Below are positions 61,891-64,000 of a stretch of 64,000 nucleotides of DNA, in pieces. Location: positions 1 to 64,000 of the forward strand of contig NW_025777463.1 in assembly GCF_021130785.1 (NCBI RefSeq), in the 5' to 3' direction. How positions within the stretch are numbered: position 1 is the stretch's first letter; every line of letters begins with the position of its first letter. A program made the translations under genes and the position numbers. The DNA is from Homalodisca vitripennis (Eukaryota > Arthropoda > Insecta > Hemiptera > Cicadellidae). The notes under the pieces were generated by a model. The model was not told where the DNA came from. It did not search any database and was given only the letters and a program-made list of their open reading frames with translations.

Positions 61891-63294
61891 GTGTGTTTCC
61901 TTTACCTGTTAGGGACTGGATCAGAGTTAACCTTCCCGTCGTCTAAGAAGATGTGACTAAGATACGAGTATAGTGCCTGTTATCTCTACTCAGGTCTAGA
62001 ATTCAGATATAAGAATTTCGATACCAAAACAGTTACTACCCATAACTTTGTTACGCCGAATGAATGTAAGCGTTAAAAGAAGGTTCTTTTATGATTTACA
62101 TGCAATGATTTTAGAGGTTCCAGAACTTCTTATTATACGTAAACAGAATAGATGCTTTCTTATGACGAGAATACAAGTCTAAGTTAATCGTGTGAACAAT
62201 ACCCTTTTAATGCTTGAGAGCACAGTTATCTGTGGTGTATCATTATTTCACTTCCATATCATGATATCGAGGTAACACGTGATTAGCATGTAAGAACAAG
62301 AATCGCAAAAGCCTGAGTGATCAGTAGTAGTAGTCTGATTATATAGTATTTGACCTGACAATCTGTACTGTAATAAACAGGTTTTTTTAATAAACGAAAT
62401 CTTTACTCATCAGAGTAGCGTATTATTTCGGTCCAACTGCGTATTTTATAAACAGGGTTAAATATAGTAGCTTATAAACCTGTCATATATCATATTTACC
62501 ATTCAAAATCTCCTAATACAAAATTTTCCCTAGCTATGACTACTTGAAACTGACATGTACACACATAAATAATGGCTGTAAAACCACTATACCAGTAGAT
62601 AAAGAGACGTACGTTCGAAACCTCAGTGTCTGTTTTGGTCTGTATATAGTTCAAGATGTATGGTATGTATATTTTAGTTGATTTTAGTTGTAATCTGAGT
62701 GATATTTTTCAATGTAAGAATAAGCAAGTTAAGGAGTATACAGAGAATCGGCTTTTGGCTTCCGAGTCAATTTAATTGAATGGGTAAGGTTCCATTGAGA
62801 TTATGTTGTTATGCTATAGCTATATTCTAATTGATTTAAAATGAAAATTTTAAAGAGACTAGTCAATGAATAATAAACTCATAATATTATATAGCAGAGT
62901 GACTGCACACTGAAAACTAGTAAATGAAAAGTAAATTACCTTTCTTTTTTAATTGAAAGCATGTTGTTTTACTACGTTTATGGGGTAAATCCTCTTAAAA
63001 TATAATACACCTACTTTCGAATATAGATATTTTAGGGTGCATTTTAATAATTTTCATCTTTATTTGTCCCTACTATACATGTCATTCTTGGTCAAATGTT
63101 TTTATTCAAGTTAGTGTTAAAAAATAAATGTTCAGGTCTCTCCATGGTATTAATTTAAATTGTCGTTTTCCTATTATGACCTTAGGAATAAAATATAAAT
63201 ATATATATAACAACATATTTATAACAGTACAATATGAAATAAATTATGATATTACACCAATGGATAACTTCATAATAAACAAAACGTGGGTAAG
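61891..63294. other. AT-rich DNA, no gene seen
   Basis: No supported feature. Confidence 0.5.
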
Positions 63295-63490
63295 TTAAAA
63301 CAAAATTTTCTGAGCTTTAGTGAAACCTCTCATTCTAAGGGCTAGAAAAAATGGGTTTTTTCTGTCTGCCTGGTTTTTATCTGTACATATGATTACATGA
63401 TATATAAAAAACCTATAAACTTGGAATATTGCATACATCTTCACTTCTATATCCAACATCGGTAACGGTGTTGGTGATGTCACGTGATGG
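63295..63490 (-). repeat. Dispersed repeat family F, copy 2
   Basis: Complement related to 52330-52530. Contains CAGACAGAAAAAACCC in minus sense and a 62-codon frame without recognisable domain. Confidence 0.4.
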
Positions 63491-64000
63491 GAATTTTCAG
63501 AGATTTTGCGTAAATAATGTTATTTTTTATTAAAGTCTCTTTGTCGGGAACTTAAAAATGTCAAAATAAATATATCTGGCAAAGTGCAGCCTAGTTCTAA
63601 TGATTGCTGAAAGATCTCTTTATTAAAGATGGCTGATATATTTTTATTTTATACATATAATTGCGCCCAATACTGTGACAAGTGTAAACTATGAACCTAT
63701 ACAAATATATTAATTTATGAAATCGAAATAAAACCGTAATGAAGATAATTAGCAAGAATTAATTATCTTTTGAATTTGTTTGCGTACTAAAAGGACATAT
63801 TTTCATTATTGTTTCACAATGAATTAGAGGGTTAAAGAATTATGTAAACTTATTACGTTTTAAATCGAAAATTTCAACTTTCAGTAAAACTTTATTTGTA
63901 TCATATACACTTAACGTACACAAGGACGAATTTAGGGCCATTTCGTATTAAAAACAATTATTATATTCTGCAAGAGAACCAATTTATATGAGAGTATTGT
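63491..64000. other. AT-rich DNA to the window end, no gene seen
   Basis: No supported feature. Confidence 0.5.

Overview
This is an AT-rich eukaryotic window, most likely from an arthropod and probably an insect. I base this on the mobile elements (a BEL/Pao LTR retrotransposon, a piggyBac element with TTAA target sites, Helitron-like ends with the GAAGCCGCGG hairpin) and on the many AT and CA microsatellites. The species cannot be read from the sequence. No intact host gene, rRNA, tRNA or CRISPR array was found; the window looks intergenic or intronic and dominated by repeats.

Layout. 1-14 kb: AT-rich DNA with diverged dispersed repeats (family A at 1-710 and 2749-3320, B at 5697-5880, C at 8500-9690) and small LINE relics (9522-9690, 13588-13821). 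14064-22333: a complete BEL/Pao retrotransposon on the minus strand with near-identical LTRs, a perfect ATTCC target duplication, a primer-binding site, and gag, protease, reverse transcriptase, RNase H and integrase. Its reading frame is cut by four one-base shifts, all in A/T runs. 22-30 kb: microsatellites, a Helitron-like repeat, a solo LTR of the same BEL family (27590-28507, duplication GTTAT) and a foldback MITE (29688-30306). 30-48 kb: mostly noncoding, with LINE-type tails, a paired repeat (31.6 and 36.0 kb), a 139-bp hairpin, nested AT repeats, a possible serine-protease exon relic (35.3-35.6 kb) and a second Helitron-like repeat. 48073-49864: an internally deleted piggyBac element with intact ends and a two-exon remnant transposase gene. 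50-64 kb: further copies of families A, B, C and F plus three tandem arrays (periods about 139, 20 and 74 bp).

How parts work together. In the BEL/Pao element transcription would run leftward from the right LTR. Gag and Pol would be made as one polyprotein, but the shifts split it into five overlapping frames. The piggyBac remnant keeps the terminal repeats a transposase would act on and a shortened product lacking most of the catalytic core, so it could move only if helped in trans. I found no clearly new biological system. The items most worth checking are the same-direction homopolymer frameshifts, the core-deleted piggyBac gene with its three short palindromes, and the 74-bp tandem array that partly keeps a 25-codon frame.
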